64,000 nucleotides of DNA from Castanea sativa (GCF_040712315.1 NC_134024.1:26775158-26839157); one strand, 5' to 3'; counted from the stretch's first letter, positions 47,490 through 58,665 are shown. Translations and numbers: made by a program. Notes: a model not told the origin generated them from the letters alone.

Positions 47490-48120
47490 TTTGTATTGTG
47501 CAAGGAAACAGATGCAATGTTATAGTTTCTGCATATCTGCATATCTGTTACAGTGTGTTTCTGCAGAAAAATAATTTTTCTGCATAGTGTGTGCTTCTGC
47601 AGAAAAATTATTTTTCTGCATACTATAATTTTTCTGCATAGTGTGTTTCTGCAGAAAAGTAATTTCTCTGTATAGTGTTTTTTTTCTGCAGAAACTGTTG
47701 TGTTTCTGCAGAAAAATAATTTTTCTGCATAGTGTGTTTCTGCAGAAAAATAATTTCTCTGTATAGTGTTATTTTTCTGCAGAAACTGTTTTGTGTTTCT
47801 GCAGAAAAATAATTTTTCTGCATAGTGTGTGCTTCTGCAGAAAAATAATTTTTCTGCATACTATAATTTTTCTGCATAGTGTGTTTCTGCAGAAAAATAA
47901 TTTCTCTGTATAGTGTTTTTTTTCTGCAGAAATTGTTGTGTTTCTGCAGAAAAATAATTTTTCTGCATAGTGTGTTTCTGCAGAAAAATAATTTCTCTGT
48001 ATAGTGTTATTTTTCTGCAGAAACTGTTTTGTGTTTCTGCAGAAAAATAATTTTCCTGCATAGTGTGTTTCTGCAGAAACTGTTTTGTGTTTCTGCATAG
48101 TGTTATTTTTCTGTTTTGTG
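47490..48120. repeat. CTGCAG palindrome array, right, with 238-bp higher-order period
   Basis: Sixteen CTGCAG sites in about 600 bp. The variant TGCATAGTGTGTGCTTCTGC starts at 47581 and 47819, and the pattern restarts near 48057, a 238-bp higher-order period. The leader (about 47490-47550) matches the leader of the left array (about 44952-45010). Frames of 66-109 residues on the minus strand here are repeat translations. Confidence 0.9.
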
Positions 48121-48339
48121 TACTCTTTGCAAATTTTGTAAAATAAAATTTCTATCTTTTATCTCCAAAAAAAACTTAGTAAATTTCAAATTTGCGACAA
48201 TGAAGTTTAATAGAGTAACAATGAAGTTTAATATTAGAATAAAAATTACAATGTCCCTTTTGGAAACTCAGTAATATTAAACTTAGTAAGTTTCAAATTC
48301 CAATGAAGGTTTACATTAAACTTAGTAAATTTCAAAATC

Positions 48340-49647
48340 CTACGACTGGCATTGTAATTGCCATAGATGCTCGATGAGATCCGCTTGAAGTTGAGAATGA
48401 ATTCCTCTATCTCTAATAGAATTATGACGTTCAATGAACTGCATAAGATTACAAGTGGGATTATGTGACACCGGTTCAGGTCCATTATCATCGATTTGAT
48501 CATAATTGTAGTCATTTGCTCCAAGGTAAGTATGTCGCTCATCTTCAACGATCATATTATGCAATATTATACATGCCATCATGATGTCCTTAAGCGTTTC
48601 AAGGTGAAAAAAACGTGCAGGCCCACGAACAATTGCAAATCGCGCTTGAAGTACTCCAAATGCACGTTCGACATCCTTTCTAGCCGCCTCTTGTGCAGAA
48701 GCAAAATGTTGTTTTTTACAGTCTTGTGGTGCTGGAATTGTTTTGACAAATGTTGCCCATGATGGATATATACCATCTGCAAGATAGTACCCCATCGAAT
48801 AGTCATTACCGTTTATCGAGTAATTAACCGGAGGAGCACGCCCTTCAGCAAGCTCAGAAAATACAGAAGACCGCTCTAGGACATTGATGTCATTGTGAGA
48901 CCCCGGTAACCCAAAAAATGCATGCCATATCCAAAGGTCATACGACGCCACGATTTCCAGAATTATCGTTGGATCACGTGTATGACCAATATATTGACCT
49001 TTCCACTTACTTGGACAATTCTTCCATTTCCAATGCATGCAGTCGATGCTTCCTAGCATTCCTGGAAATCCACGGTGTTGGCCAACCGCTAACAATCTTG
49101 CAATGTCATTGTTGTTTGGTGACCTCAAGTACTCTTCAGAAAAGATTGAAACTACCGCTTTAACAAACTTTTTTAAGCTTTTTATTGCAGTGGTTTCTCC
49201 AATCCTCAAGTATTCATCCATGAAATCAGCCGACACTCCATAAGCAAGCATTCTGATTGCGGCGGTCATCCAATGAAGGGAAGACAACCCGAGTGTGTTA
49301 GCTGCATTTCTTTTTTGAACAAAGTATGGTTCCGTAGCTTCAACTCTTGAATGGATACGTAGAAAAAGAGAACGACTCATTCGAAACCTCCTTCGAAATA
49401 CATTAGGAGGATACACTGGTGTTTCAGCAAAATAATCATGGAAAAGCCTGTCATGACCTTGCAAAGCATTACGCCAGATAAACCTGCGAGGTTGAACCGA
49501 ACGACGACGTGATGTTGATGCTCCTTCATTGTTTAATTCTTCTATGGCAATAGCTAGAGTAAGTTCCAACTCATCATCATCAGAAGATGAGTCAAATGGA
49601 GGCTCATCATTTGGAAAAATAAAATCAATGTCATAATGGAAATCCAT
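48340..49647 (-). CDS. PIF/Harbinger transposase, DDE_Tnp_4/Plant_tran type, 435 aa
   Basis: Single open exon from ATG at 49647 to TAG at 48340-48342, with no in-frame break. The N-terminal 50 residues are acidic then basic (SSSDDDELELT, TSRRRS). Residues about 55-180 form the helical DNA-binding part (LFHDYFAETPVYPPNVFRRR). The catalytic core has D202 in GSIDCMHW, D291 in YYLADGIYP and E327 in KDVERAFGVLQ, all in place. PGSHNDINVLERS and IILHNMIVED are also family hallmarks. Family members cut and paste the transposon with TWA target choice. The gene is convergent with ORF1. Its minus-strand promoter region has a TATA-like box and tandem repeats. Length is normal for the family. It is a candidate active enzyme on sequence grounds only. 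Confidence 0.93.
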   Translation of the reverse strand: MDFHYDIDFIFPNDEPPFDSSSDDDELELTLAIAIEELNNEGASTSRRRSVQPRRFIWRNALQGHDRLFHDYFAETPVYPPNVFRRRFRMSRSLFLRIHSRVEATEPYFVQKRNAANTLGLSSLHWMTAAIRMLAYGVSADFMDEYLRIGETTAIKSLKKFVKAVVSIFSEEYLRSPNNNDIARLLAVGQHRGFPGMLGSIDCMHWKWKNCPSKWKGQYIGHTRDPTIILEIVASYDLWIWHAFFGLPGSHNDINVLERSSVFSELAEGRAPPVNYSINGNDYSMGYYLADGIYPSWATFVKTIPAPQDCKKQHFASAQEAARKDVERAFGVLQARFAIVRGPARFFHLETLKDIMMACIILHNMIVEDERHTYLGANDYNYDQIDDNGPEPVSHNPTCNLMQFIERHNSIRDRGIHSQLQADLIEHLWQLQCQS

Positions 49648-49720
49648 TAAGAGAGAACAAAAACCGAATGGAAGAGATAATTTTGTAGAAGTGGATGGAA
49701 ATTAGAGAGAAAATGGTCAT

Positions 49721-49727
49721 ATTTATA
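49721..49727 (-). promoter_or_regulatory. TATA-like box upstream of the transposase
   Basis: Reads TATAAAT on the minus strand, 74 nt before the ATG at 49647, and is followed upstream by the 47-48 bp tandem repeat. Confidence 0.55.
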
Positions 49728-49738
49728 GAGCAAAAATG

Positions 49739-49885
49739 TGACCTTTAGGTTTGAATTTACCATTGGATTTAAAGTTAAAAAAGATATGACCTTTAGGTTT
49801 GACTTTACTATTGGGTTTAAAGTTAAAAAAATATGACCTTTAGGTTTGAATTTACCATTGGGTTTAAAGTTAGGTTTGAATTTAC
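49739..49885. repeat. 47-48 bp tandem repeat, about three units
   Basis: Units start with TGACCTTTAGGTTTGA at 49739, 49787 and 49834, with a partial unit near 49871. They lie directly upstream of the transposase TATA-like box, so they may be enhancer or transposase-binding units (inference). Confidence 0.85.
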
Positions 49886-50562
49886 CGTTTGAATTTCAAA
49901 ATTATGACTAGTGGATATAACAATAAAAATTATGACCGTTGGGTAAAAAAAAAAAAAACCGTTGGTCAGAGACATCGATTTGGTAGCATCAGTTCGGTCA
50001 CCGATTCTAGCAATATGGCGGTCGGAGACATCGATTCGGCAATGGTCGTCGGAGCCACTATTATGACAATCGGCTCACCGGTGATGGCGGTACAATGGTT
50101 GGAGACACTAGTCCGGTGGGTGATCACCAAAGGCACTATTTTGGTAGTTTGGCATCAGCGGCGTTTGTCGAAGCCACTATTTTAACGAGCAATCCATCGG
50201 CGTTCGCCGGAGCCAATGGATTTAACTATTCGGCAGTATGGTGGGCGGCGAGACCAATCCATCGGCGTTCGCCGGAGCCACTATTTTGGCGGTTCGGCCA
50301 TCAGACCTCCACCACAAGTGGCTTCATTGGCCGGGCCACCGGTGTTGGTAGTTTACTTAAAATATATGTTTAAATTAAAAAAGTATGACCATTAGAGAAA
50401 TTAATAAAAAATTGATGAAGAATGAATATTTTATTGAAAAGTCTTGTAAAATAGATAAACTGATGTGGGTGTTTTGTAAAAGTGATAGTGTAAAATAGAA
50501 AAAGTAGGTTTTTTGTGTAAAATAGACGGAATCTTTTACATGAGCTGATGTGGTTGCTCTAA

Positions 50563-52046
50563 GAGCCAATTGTCACTTGGATCCTAAATCTAAAATGCTG
50601 ATCAACACTCTACTCCCAACGCAAAGTGTCAATTAGAACTTGTCCCTTTGACGACTGCGATGAATCATTCGCGAACTGATCAGTTTTCAACAAAATTTCA
50701 AATCAAACACGTGCAACTTACATGTCATTTTCGTAGGTTACTTATTTGGCAAAATTTCTCGTGAAAATGTACTTCCAGATTCTAGTAACTCTTCAACTAA
50801 TTTCAAAGCTCAACCCATTTACAAATAAAGCCCACAAATACAATGAAATTAAACATGAATTATAAGAAATTGACACATAATAAAGCCCACACAAATTACA
50901 AAGTAATTACAAGAATGTATAACTTAACTAAGAAGAGAACAACTTTTTTAATGATCTATCAAATCTGGATATGTGGTGGGACTTGTTTGCTTTTCTCTCA
51001 TGTCTCTTGTTTTACTCATTTTTAATGTTATGTACACAACACTATTTTACAATATTTTTACAGAAATTTTTAGATGGCAAATAGCTATTGGTTATAATTT
51101 GAGTTCACCATAGATATACTTTTTTCAATAACTAGTAATAATTTGTCATCTAGAATTTATTATAAAAATGTCATAAAAGTATTATAAACTTAGCATTTCT
51201 CTTTTTATTTTATTTTTTTCTTGCCAAACACGGTCCCCTGTCTTTCCTTGTGGTCCCACTTGGGTTGCATGCTTGCATGATGGAGTCATTTAGTTTTGGT
51301 ATGAGTTCGGCCTAGTGAGTTGGATTTTATTGCAACCATGCAGCTTTGGACTTCAAAAGGCTTTTTATTGGGGAAGCCTATCATAAAGAGATAAGAGAAT
51401 AACATGAGGCGCGAGTGTTAATTTCTTGAAGTGATAAAATGGCACGGACCATGAGCCCAATAAGAAATATTTGGAATTTTGGGCTGATTTCCCAACCCAC
51501 ATGGATAGATGAAATGGGTCTTTGGGGCTTCATAAGAGTCAGGAATGGGGGGAGCGTTGGGCCTATAGCTTGGACTGGCTATTGATCAGTCAACGAGTTG
51601 GACAGAAGGGAAAAACCTTAGCCCATGCCAATTAGCTGTTTGGTTATGTAAGCACTCAGTCTTAAGATTAGTAGGCAACCCATGAGCCTCAACAGGCTTG
51701 TCTGTGGCCTTCGGCTTTTTCTTGACCCTTTGTGCTTCATTAAATTTGTTTGATATTGGCCTGATTTGTTGAGTAAAAGTGAGCTTGAACATGCACCCTA
51801 ACAACATATACTAATCAAGTAAATAAAATGAAATTTCAAAATAATAATAAAGCAATAAGGGGGACTGTGTATTAGTCATTCATCCTCAATTTGACTTCTT
51901 CAGTAAAGTGGAACAGGGTCAAAGTAATTACAACTAGAGGCCCATTAGGCCAATTACTGGCTGTTGTATTTTTAAGGTACTTATTTAAAAGATCAATAGA
52001 CAAGACCGGAGTGGGAAGGAGAAGCAAGCAAATGGAGTGTGTGCAA
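50563..52046. other. Spacer, no confident gene
   Basis: 51745-51850 resembles 10660-10770. The minus frame at 51586-51807 (73 residues) has no recognisable motif. The rest is AT-rich. Confidence 0.4.
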
Positions 52047-52725
52047 GGGTGTGTTTGGTTGGGAGGAAAATAAGAAAAAAAAAATAGAGTAGAAAATGAC
52101 ATTTTTTACTGTTTGGTTGAGAGGGAAAGGGGGAGAGAAAAGTGGTGGGGCTCAAAAATTTTCTTTCCTCCCCTTCAAAATACAATCTCTCCAAATTGGA
52201 GAGAAAATTGGAGTGAAAAGTGAGAATTTTTTTTTGACAAAATTGCCCGACTTTTCTGGTTCTTTTTTTTTTTTTTTTTCCCACCATAACCTTGGTTTTT
52301 TTTTTTTTTTTTTTCTCTCTCTTGTAACGGTGGTTTTTTTTTCTTTTTTCTTTCTTTTGTTTAGTCAAGTGGTGGATTCTTCTTTTCTTTTCTTTTTTTC
52401 TCTTATTTTTTTTATTATTTTTTAAGAAAACACTTTTGAATGATTTCTTATACTATTTTTTTTTTTTAAATGTCCACTTTTATCTATACACAATTTTTTT
52501 AAAAGTATAATGTATTACTTTCTCTTTTATTTAAGAGGGATATGATAGTAAATTTATACAAACCTTATTTTCAACCAAACCAAAAAGTTTTCTATCTTTC
52601 TACTTTTCCACCCTCTCAACCAAGCACAACTGAGAAAAACTAAAAAAATTTCTATCCTCCCACTTTTCTATCCTCTCTCTATTTTCTATCTTCTCACTTT
52701 TCCATCTTCCCAACCAAACGGACCC
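52047..52725. mobile_element. Inverted-repeat transposon fragment or MITE, 0.68 kb
   Basis: The ends GGGTGTGTTTGGTTGGGA and the inverse of TCCCAACCAAACGGACCC match well. The interior is T-rich with several homopolymer runs. No clear target duplication is visible, partly because another element starts 3 bp after the right end. The frames on both strands are low complexity. Confidence 0.7.
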
Positions 52726-52728
52726 TAA

Positions 52729-53525
52729 GAGCATCCACAGTGACAGAGCCATAATTTTAGCTATATGGTTTTACCAAAAGTTGCTTTATTTATTTTACTT
52801 TTCACTTTATAAAACACCCAACAATGGTTTTATTTTAGCATTCAAAGCAATAAAATAAAATATGAGCCATCCAGATAAAAAAAAAACCAGAAAAATATGA
52901 GAAACCCAGATCTAAACCAAAAAAATGCAAATCGAAACCAGATCTGAAAAACCAGAAAAACAAACAGATCAAATATGAGCAAAAACGAGCAGAAAACCAA
53001 ATCAGAAAAACCAGGAAAATAGCAGAAATATGAGCAACCCATATAAAAACCAACAGATCGAGAACAATTAGCCCAAAACGCAAAGAGAGGCCAAAACCCA
53101 CGCACGAAACACAAACCCGAAACGCAAACAAAACCCAAAACCCAACCCGAAATCATGTCGAAACACAAACACAAACACAACCCAAAACTCAGCCCAAAAT
53201 CCACTCTAAAACACAAACACAAACGCTAAAACCCATACCGAAACAGAAATAAAAACGCCAAAAATGGGTCAGTGATGGAGGCTTGGGACTTAGGGCTTGG
53301 GTTGGAGGCGAGTTGAGGAAGAAAGATGGTCGGAGCTTGGCAAGGGAGATGGAGGAAGAGAGAACCAAGAGCTTGGGAAACAAAGGGAGTCTGTAACGGG
53401 AAGAGGAAAAAAAAACATTATTTTAATTTGAGGTAGAATAATTTTTTTTGTTTTAGCTTTCAACTATAGTGCACAGCCATATATAGGTAAAAACTTTACC
53501 TATACCACCACCATTGTGGAAGCTC
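52729..53525. mobile_element. PIF/Harbinger-like MITE, third family, 797 bp
   Basis: The ends GAGCATCCACAGTG and CATTGTGGAAGCTC are imperfect inverse repeats with TAA on both sides (52726-52728, 53526-53528). The subterminal ATTTTAGCTATATGG pairs with CCATATATAGG. The interior is CAAAC/ACCCA-rich, which yields Phe/Cys/Leu-rich minus frames. There is no transposase. Confidence 0.82.
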
Positions 53526-53536
53526 TAAGTTAATTA

Positions 53537-53686
53537 GGGGGTATTTGTTTTGTCTTTTCAAATAAAATTTTTTAGTTTTTAAACAATATTACACGTATTT
53601 CCATATACTGTTTCACCCACACGTTTTTTCACAAATATTTTCAAACAACAATTTTCAGTTTTTAAACACGTGTACCAAACGAGTCC
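53537..53686. mobile_element. Short MITE, 150 bp, hAT-like ends
   Basis: GGGGGTATTTGTTTTG at the left against the inverse of GTACCAAACGAGTCC at the right, with inner pairing of AGTTTTTAAACA and its counterpart. It resembles the 8920-9060 element in size and style. Duplication not clear. Confidence 0.55.
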
Positions 53687-53709
53687 TTAACATCGCCTGC
53701 TTATCTTTT

Positions 53710-53800
53710 GCTTGAATTGTGCCTTGAGCTCTTGGCTCCAACCGTGGCCGAGTCCAATCTTTTGTCATTGATTGAGTGGTGTTTTCCGGGAACTAGAAAT
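53710..53800. repeat. Diverged copy of 24181-24270
   Basis: Shared TTGGCTCC, TGGCCGAGTC, GATTGAGTGGT-like and GGAACTAGAAATCCAA blocks. No function seen. Confidence 0.6.
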
Positions 53801-54337
53801 CCAAGAAACATATATATGGCATAGATATGAAACATGAATGCAATTGAATGCATGTATTATATTTCAATTCAAATGACTATACAAAGACAAAAAGATTAAA
53901 GAACGTAAACTTGTATAGCAATAATGGAAAAGGAAAAAAAGAAAAGAAAAAACACGTATATAAATTTAGATTGAAAAGTACTACGTGCATAACATTTTTA
54001 TAATACTTTCACAACAAATTCTATATGTAAAATTGTTACTAGTTTTAATTTAAACCTACCACTAAAATTTCTTTTTTACCCACCAATAGAAGCAATTAAC
54101 AATGTATCACTCCAAAACTGTTGTGAGAATAACATTTCTCATTTAGCCTATAAGCTAATTAGCCTACAAGTAAATATTCTCATTTGGTCTTTTGAATATA
54201 ATATTAATAATGGGTTTAGATCCATTTGTTTTAGCCTAGTTATCAAAATTGAACCTAGCAATATCGAACTGTCAACATGGTGGTTTGATGTTTCACGGGT
54301 TCAACAATTGTGTCATTAATTCAACCATAATATATAT

Positions 54338-54393
<56 letters not shown>

Positions 54394-55348
54394 TTACATA
54401 AAAAAAACTATAAATATTTTTTGAATAAAAAAAACTATAAAATTTGAGACAATATTAAATTTAAACATAAATATTCAAGCATACCAAAGATTGAAATTAT
54501 TAGAATATTATTGCTCTAAAATGTATTCAAATACATAATTTATTTTTTTTATATGTACAAAATGACTAAAAATTAGACACTATAATTGATCTTTGACAAT
54601 TATTAAAATAAAAAATTTTGACCTTTTAGCTAATTACTTCAAGTATAAAGCACACAACTTAAAAATCCCATAAATAAAAGTGCAAAATTTACTGTGATTA
54701 TTTGCTAAAAGTAACTTTAAATTGAAAAATCAAATGGTTCAAATTAAATCCCACGTGTTGGGTATTTTTTTTTTCTTTAATCTGATATTCCTTTCATACT
54801 GAACCAAAATTTTGTCTAGTCTAATGATTTGACGGTTCAACAATCAATTTGATACAATCCTAATAACCATGAAATTTATATAAATTTCCTAAGAAAACCT
54901 AGCATTTATAACTTTTTTTTCTTGTTAATTTTCCATTTATTTTGTGGATTACATTAATTATTTTTTTACTAAAAACATATTATTTAAAAAAAAAATAAAA
55001 AGCTTAAGATAAATTTTAATTTTTGCTCCAAATGGCATTTTCAATATCGGATCTCCAAATAATAGTGTTGGATCTCCAAATATATCCTAACTTTAGATAT
55101 ATTTTTTTTCTAGTTATAAATATTGTAATATATACATTTTTGAGGGGGTGTTAATTAATTGCACAATTATACCTCACCATGGCTCCAATAATTACTGGTG
55201 CAGGTGAGGTCTAATTTCAAATGAGTTTCTGGCTCATCTCTAGAGAAGCCTGCACCAGAAACTCATTTGCACAAGTGATGTGCTACAGAATTTGATTCCC
55301 ATATTGTAGATGCTTTCCTAGCTATCATGTCCGAATAAACATATATCT

Positions 55349-55397
<49 letters not shown>

Positions 55398-56817
55398 TTA
55401 TGTCCAGGTTGGGTTCTAAGTAATTTCTTTTAGATAATTGTGCTTCTGAGGTAGTTTGAACTAAAAGTTTTCACACACATTATTATTGAATGTGGTTAGC
55501 TTGAACTAAAACTAGTAAAGTTTGATAGAAACCTAATCATAACAATGTGTCAACATGCAATCATAGCTCAAATATGTTAGTGGTAACCGATCAATAAGGT
55601 TGGCTTCCGAGGTCCGACAATACCTTGTGAACATCAGCAATATTTTGTTTAGTAACTTTAAAGTTTTCACGCATGTTCTCATTAGCCCCTTGTTTTCAGT
55701 ATGATGTACTTGTCTTTTTAGTTTTACTTGGTCAAAAGTCCATTTTTATGAACTGGTGGTCAAAAAATTTCTTGCACTCATCACAAGGGAATCTGGAAAA
55801 AGAGTGCTAAACTTCTAATATTACTTGCGTATGAAGTACATAAAAGCATTCAAATTGTTTGTCGAGAGCATTGGTGCTTTGTGCATTATCTGCTTTCTTT
55901 TAGGAAAAGAATGGATTTCAAATCCCTTCTGTATTTATTTTGTGCCGACAAATGTAATGTAGAATTTAATAGCATATTGTTTACTTTGAGCAAAACAATG
56001 CTCATTGGGAGGACTGAAACTATTATTAGTCTATTGTATATGTTCTAGATTATACTAAACCAAAATAAAATTAGTAGGAGCACATGTTCTTAGATTGCAT
56101 AATTGGAACGTGGAAGCTTTCATTGTTTCATTATGGACTAAAATAATGTGAGGCGGCTGCCAATGACTGGTCTTATATAAATGTTGACTAGAGACAGGAT
56201 ATATAACCCTCTACCTTTTGACTCAGCTTAAGCAATCAGCAGCTAGTGACCATGTGACAATATCTTCAATAGATTAACTTTTTCTTTTTTCAAAGGCTTC
56301 AATAACTACCTAAGATAATTCACTCTCTATACCTAGACCCTTGTCCACATCGCTGAGTACAAAATTTTCTCTCTATTATGACATGGTAACCTAATTTTTG
56401 TATTTTAAATTTTTAAATGACCATTTCTTAAGATACACACGTTTGATTATTTACAATATATTTAATTTTTATTAGAATGCTATTTCTTCATTCATTTTCT
56501 ATTATGATAAGTATTGTAGCAAAATATTATTTTGGTTAATGGGATGCTAATTCAATGTGGGTATTTTTGGGGGTTCGTTGAGCAAAGTTGGGCTAAAATG
56601 CTATTTTGCATTAACTATTGTGAATGCTCTTAAATGTTATAACCTTCAATTTTTTTTAAGTGATATAGCCTACTATCAAGACTTAAATTTTGCTCTTAAT
56701 TATTGTAATTATCGAATTATCTATCAAAAAAAATCCTTTATTGCAATTTCTTTTTGCTAAAGAGGATTTATGGGGATTATCAAACTCAATACTCTAGGTG
56801 AGAAAAAACTTCATCTT
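53801..56817. other. AT-rich spacer with two TA microsatellites
   Basis: (TA)n tracts lie at 54341-54387 and 55351-55394. No coding sequence is recognisable. The stretch at 55170-55290 carries an imperfect inverse pair around CTGGTGCAGG and CCTGCACCAG. Confidence 0.45.
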
Positions 56818-56826
56818 TATTAAAAA

Positions 56827-57133
56827 GGGTAAATACTATTTTAGTCCCAAAATTTTATCAAAAGTTTGTTTGTCATCCCTATATTTTAAGAAGTTCATTT
56901 TTTGTCCCAAAATTATTGAAAAAAATCATTTTTTATCCTTAAGTTATTGAAAATGTTTTATTTATGTGCTTAAACTTTACAAAAAGTTTTTTTTTAATCC
57001 CATAACTATTAAAAAAAAAAAAAATTTCATCGCTATTTTTGTCTCTAAACTTTTGAAAAAAACTCTTTGCAAAGTTTAAAGATGAAAAAAAAAAATTTGG
57101 TAAAAGTTTAGGAGCTAAAGTAGTACTTTACCC
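56827..57133. mobile_element. Mutator-like MITE, 307 bp, perfect 9-bp duplication
   Basis: The ends GGGTAAATACTATTTTAG and the inverse GGGTAAAGTACTACTTTAG are flanked by TATTAAAAA on both sides (56818-56826, 57134-57142). The interior is repeated TTTTGTCCC/AAAATT-type sequence with internal inverse symmetry. The outer GGGTAAA is shared with the Pack-MULE at 25381-27015. Non-coding. Confidence 0.9.
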
Positions 57134-57142
57134 TATTAAAAA

Positions 57143-58326
57143 TTATCGGCTACCTTAAAAAGTCTAGATTAGGTTTCAAGTAATTGCCAATGATAATAGA
57201 ATCATTTGCGATGTTTGATGTTTATGGTTCTAATTAACTCCACATTCCCCTCCCTCACTCTACTTATTAGAAAAAGTATAAATTCATTAAAATTAAAATA
57301 ATTGCATTTTAAATTTAAATACACTGCTACAAATATTGCATACGTAGTTATGGACTTAAATTTTTTAAAAATTAATAAGATTATACTACGATGTATTCAC
57401 GATATTCGTTATTTCTTTAGAAGACCTATGGATCTGGTAGGAAAAAAGTGTGTAAACTCTGGGACCCAAATCCTTTCATTTGAAGAGATTGTTGGTCACA
57501 TAGTAATACTTATCAAGAGTGGTTTTATGTAAAAGTAATATTACATTAATCACAATCAATCATCTCAATAAATTATGAAATTTGTTGTTTAAATATAGCA
57601 TTTTTAAACGCTTACTTAGAATGAAATACTTGGAGCAAAAAATATTTGCGACTTAAGCAATCAACATTATTTAATTCGTGATGCAAACATCGGAGCTGTA
57701 GCAGACTGAATAATTATGAACTGATTGGTCTGGAGGACCCTCTCTGATTTTTTATTATTATCTCTAATTCTCTATACAGTATACACTGTTTATTTCCCGG
57801 CAGTCTCCAACCCACAGCGGGGATCAAGCCTTCGCAATTTTTGAACTAATTAAATCCAGTAATAGGTTTCATTCTTATAATATTGCTAGTGAGAGGAAAA
57901 AGAATAATTGGATTTCGTTATTGAACTTTTTTTTTTTTTTTTTTTTCCCATTTGAGCTACGGATTTTGTTATTGAACTTAGTAATTCATAAAAATGTGTA
58001 TCTGATCTAACTTCTACGCGCGCGCACAAAAAAAAAAAAAAAAAAAAAAAAAATCCATCCAAATTTACTAGGATTGTGGTATTAAATCATTAAATTGCAA
58101 TATTAACAAAATAGAATTCACAACCAGTACACTTAGCTCAAAAAAAAAAAAAAAAAACAACCAGTACACTTAACACACTTAGCAAATCAAAGTGAAATAT
58201 AAAATTGAAAAGTATAAACCGCAAAGTAAAATAGATAAAGAAATGACAAGCAAGAAATAGTCTATGTTACATGTGGCTGCTGGTGGCCTTAGAAAATTAT
58301 ATATGCGCAGTCTTCTTGAAGTATGA
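57143..58326. other. AT-rich spacer, no confident gene
   Basis: Homopolymer runs lie at 57928-57947 (T), 58028-58051 (A) and 58141-58157 (A). The frame at 57302-57532 has no known motif. Confidence 0.45.
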
Positions 58327-58665
58327 CTATGATGTGTGTGGGTAAATAGATTTACCCTTCTTGAAAATGCAGCTTTTGGCCTTGTTGGACTTTAAGGCTT
58401 CAGGGGAAGAAGGAAGGCAAGGAGCACGGAAAACATTTTCCATGGATTCGGCTACGTATTTAAAAACCATTTCCTTTACTGTCCTCCTCTTTGCTGGAAT
58501 GACACTTCCAGGTTTTTGTTTGTTCAACCATATGGGCTCTGTGACTGTGACCTGTTCTTCACTTGGGCTCGATTTCACAACCTTCTTTGGCTCCATATTG
58601 GTGCAGATCACCCCTCCACTTGGGTTCAGCTTCATAAAAATCTCTGCCTCTTGCATTTTGCTCAT
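58327..58665 (-). CDS. Small protein of unknown function, about 112 aa, VIPAKRR motif
   Basis: The open frame extends up to 58821, but I prefer the internal ATG at 58665 (MSKMQEAEIFMKLNPSGG). The upstream 52 residues look like untranslated or intron sequence. The middle is polar (KKVVKSSPSEEQVTVTEP). The core KPGSVIPAKRRTVKEMVFKYV matches the protein at 38232-38456, and a basic tail follows (SNKAKSCIFKKGK). The pair probably represents a small plant-specific family. No enzymatic motif is visible, and either copy may be a relic. Confidence 0.5.
   Translation of the reverse strand: MSKMQEAEIFMKLNPSGGVICTNMEPKKVVKSSPSEEQVTVTEPIWLNKQKPGSVIPAKRRTVKEMVFKYVAESMENVFRAPCLPSSPEALKSNKAKSCIFKKGKSIYPHTS

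Larger units (their letters stand above)
43581..50559. mobile_element. Complete PIF/Harbinger DNA transposon, 6,979 bp
   Basis: The ends are GAGCAATTGTATCAGATCA and the inverse of GAGCAACCACATCAGCTCA, flanked by TAA on both sides (43578-43580, 50560-50562). It carries both proteins of this superfamily: a Myb-like ORF1 (46106-47238, plus) and a DDE transposase (48340-49647, minus), convergent and both open. Other parts are a subterminal hairpin (43709-43746), CTGCAG-rich arrays on either side of ORF1 (about 44985-45200 and 47526-48120), a 47-48 bp tandem repeat upstream of the transposase and a GC-rich right subterminal region (about 49960-50345). In the known two-component systems ORF1 and transposase act together. 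This element looks structurally autonomous. Confidence 0.92.

Noticed and set aside
47623..48098. Frames of 66-109 aa rich in FSAET and CRKI
   Set aside because: They are repeat translations of the CTGCAG array, with the same peptide recurring in several frames.
52047..52725. 8-bp target duplication for the GGGTGTGTTTGG element
   Set aside because: The flanks do not match at 8 bp or 5 bp, and the right flank is disturbed by a neighbouring MITE, so I left the superfamily open.
52096..53222. Hydrophobic Phe/Cys/Leu-rich frames resembling membrane proteins
   Set aside because: They come from T-rich and CAAAC-rich transposon interiors. No conserved motif, and overlapping frames look alike.
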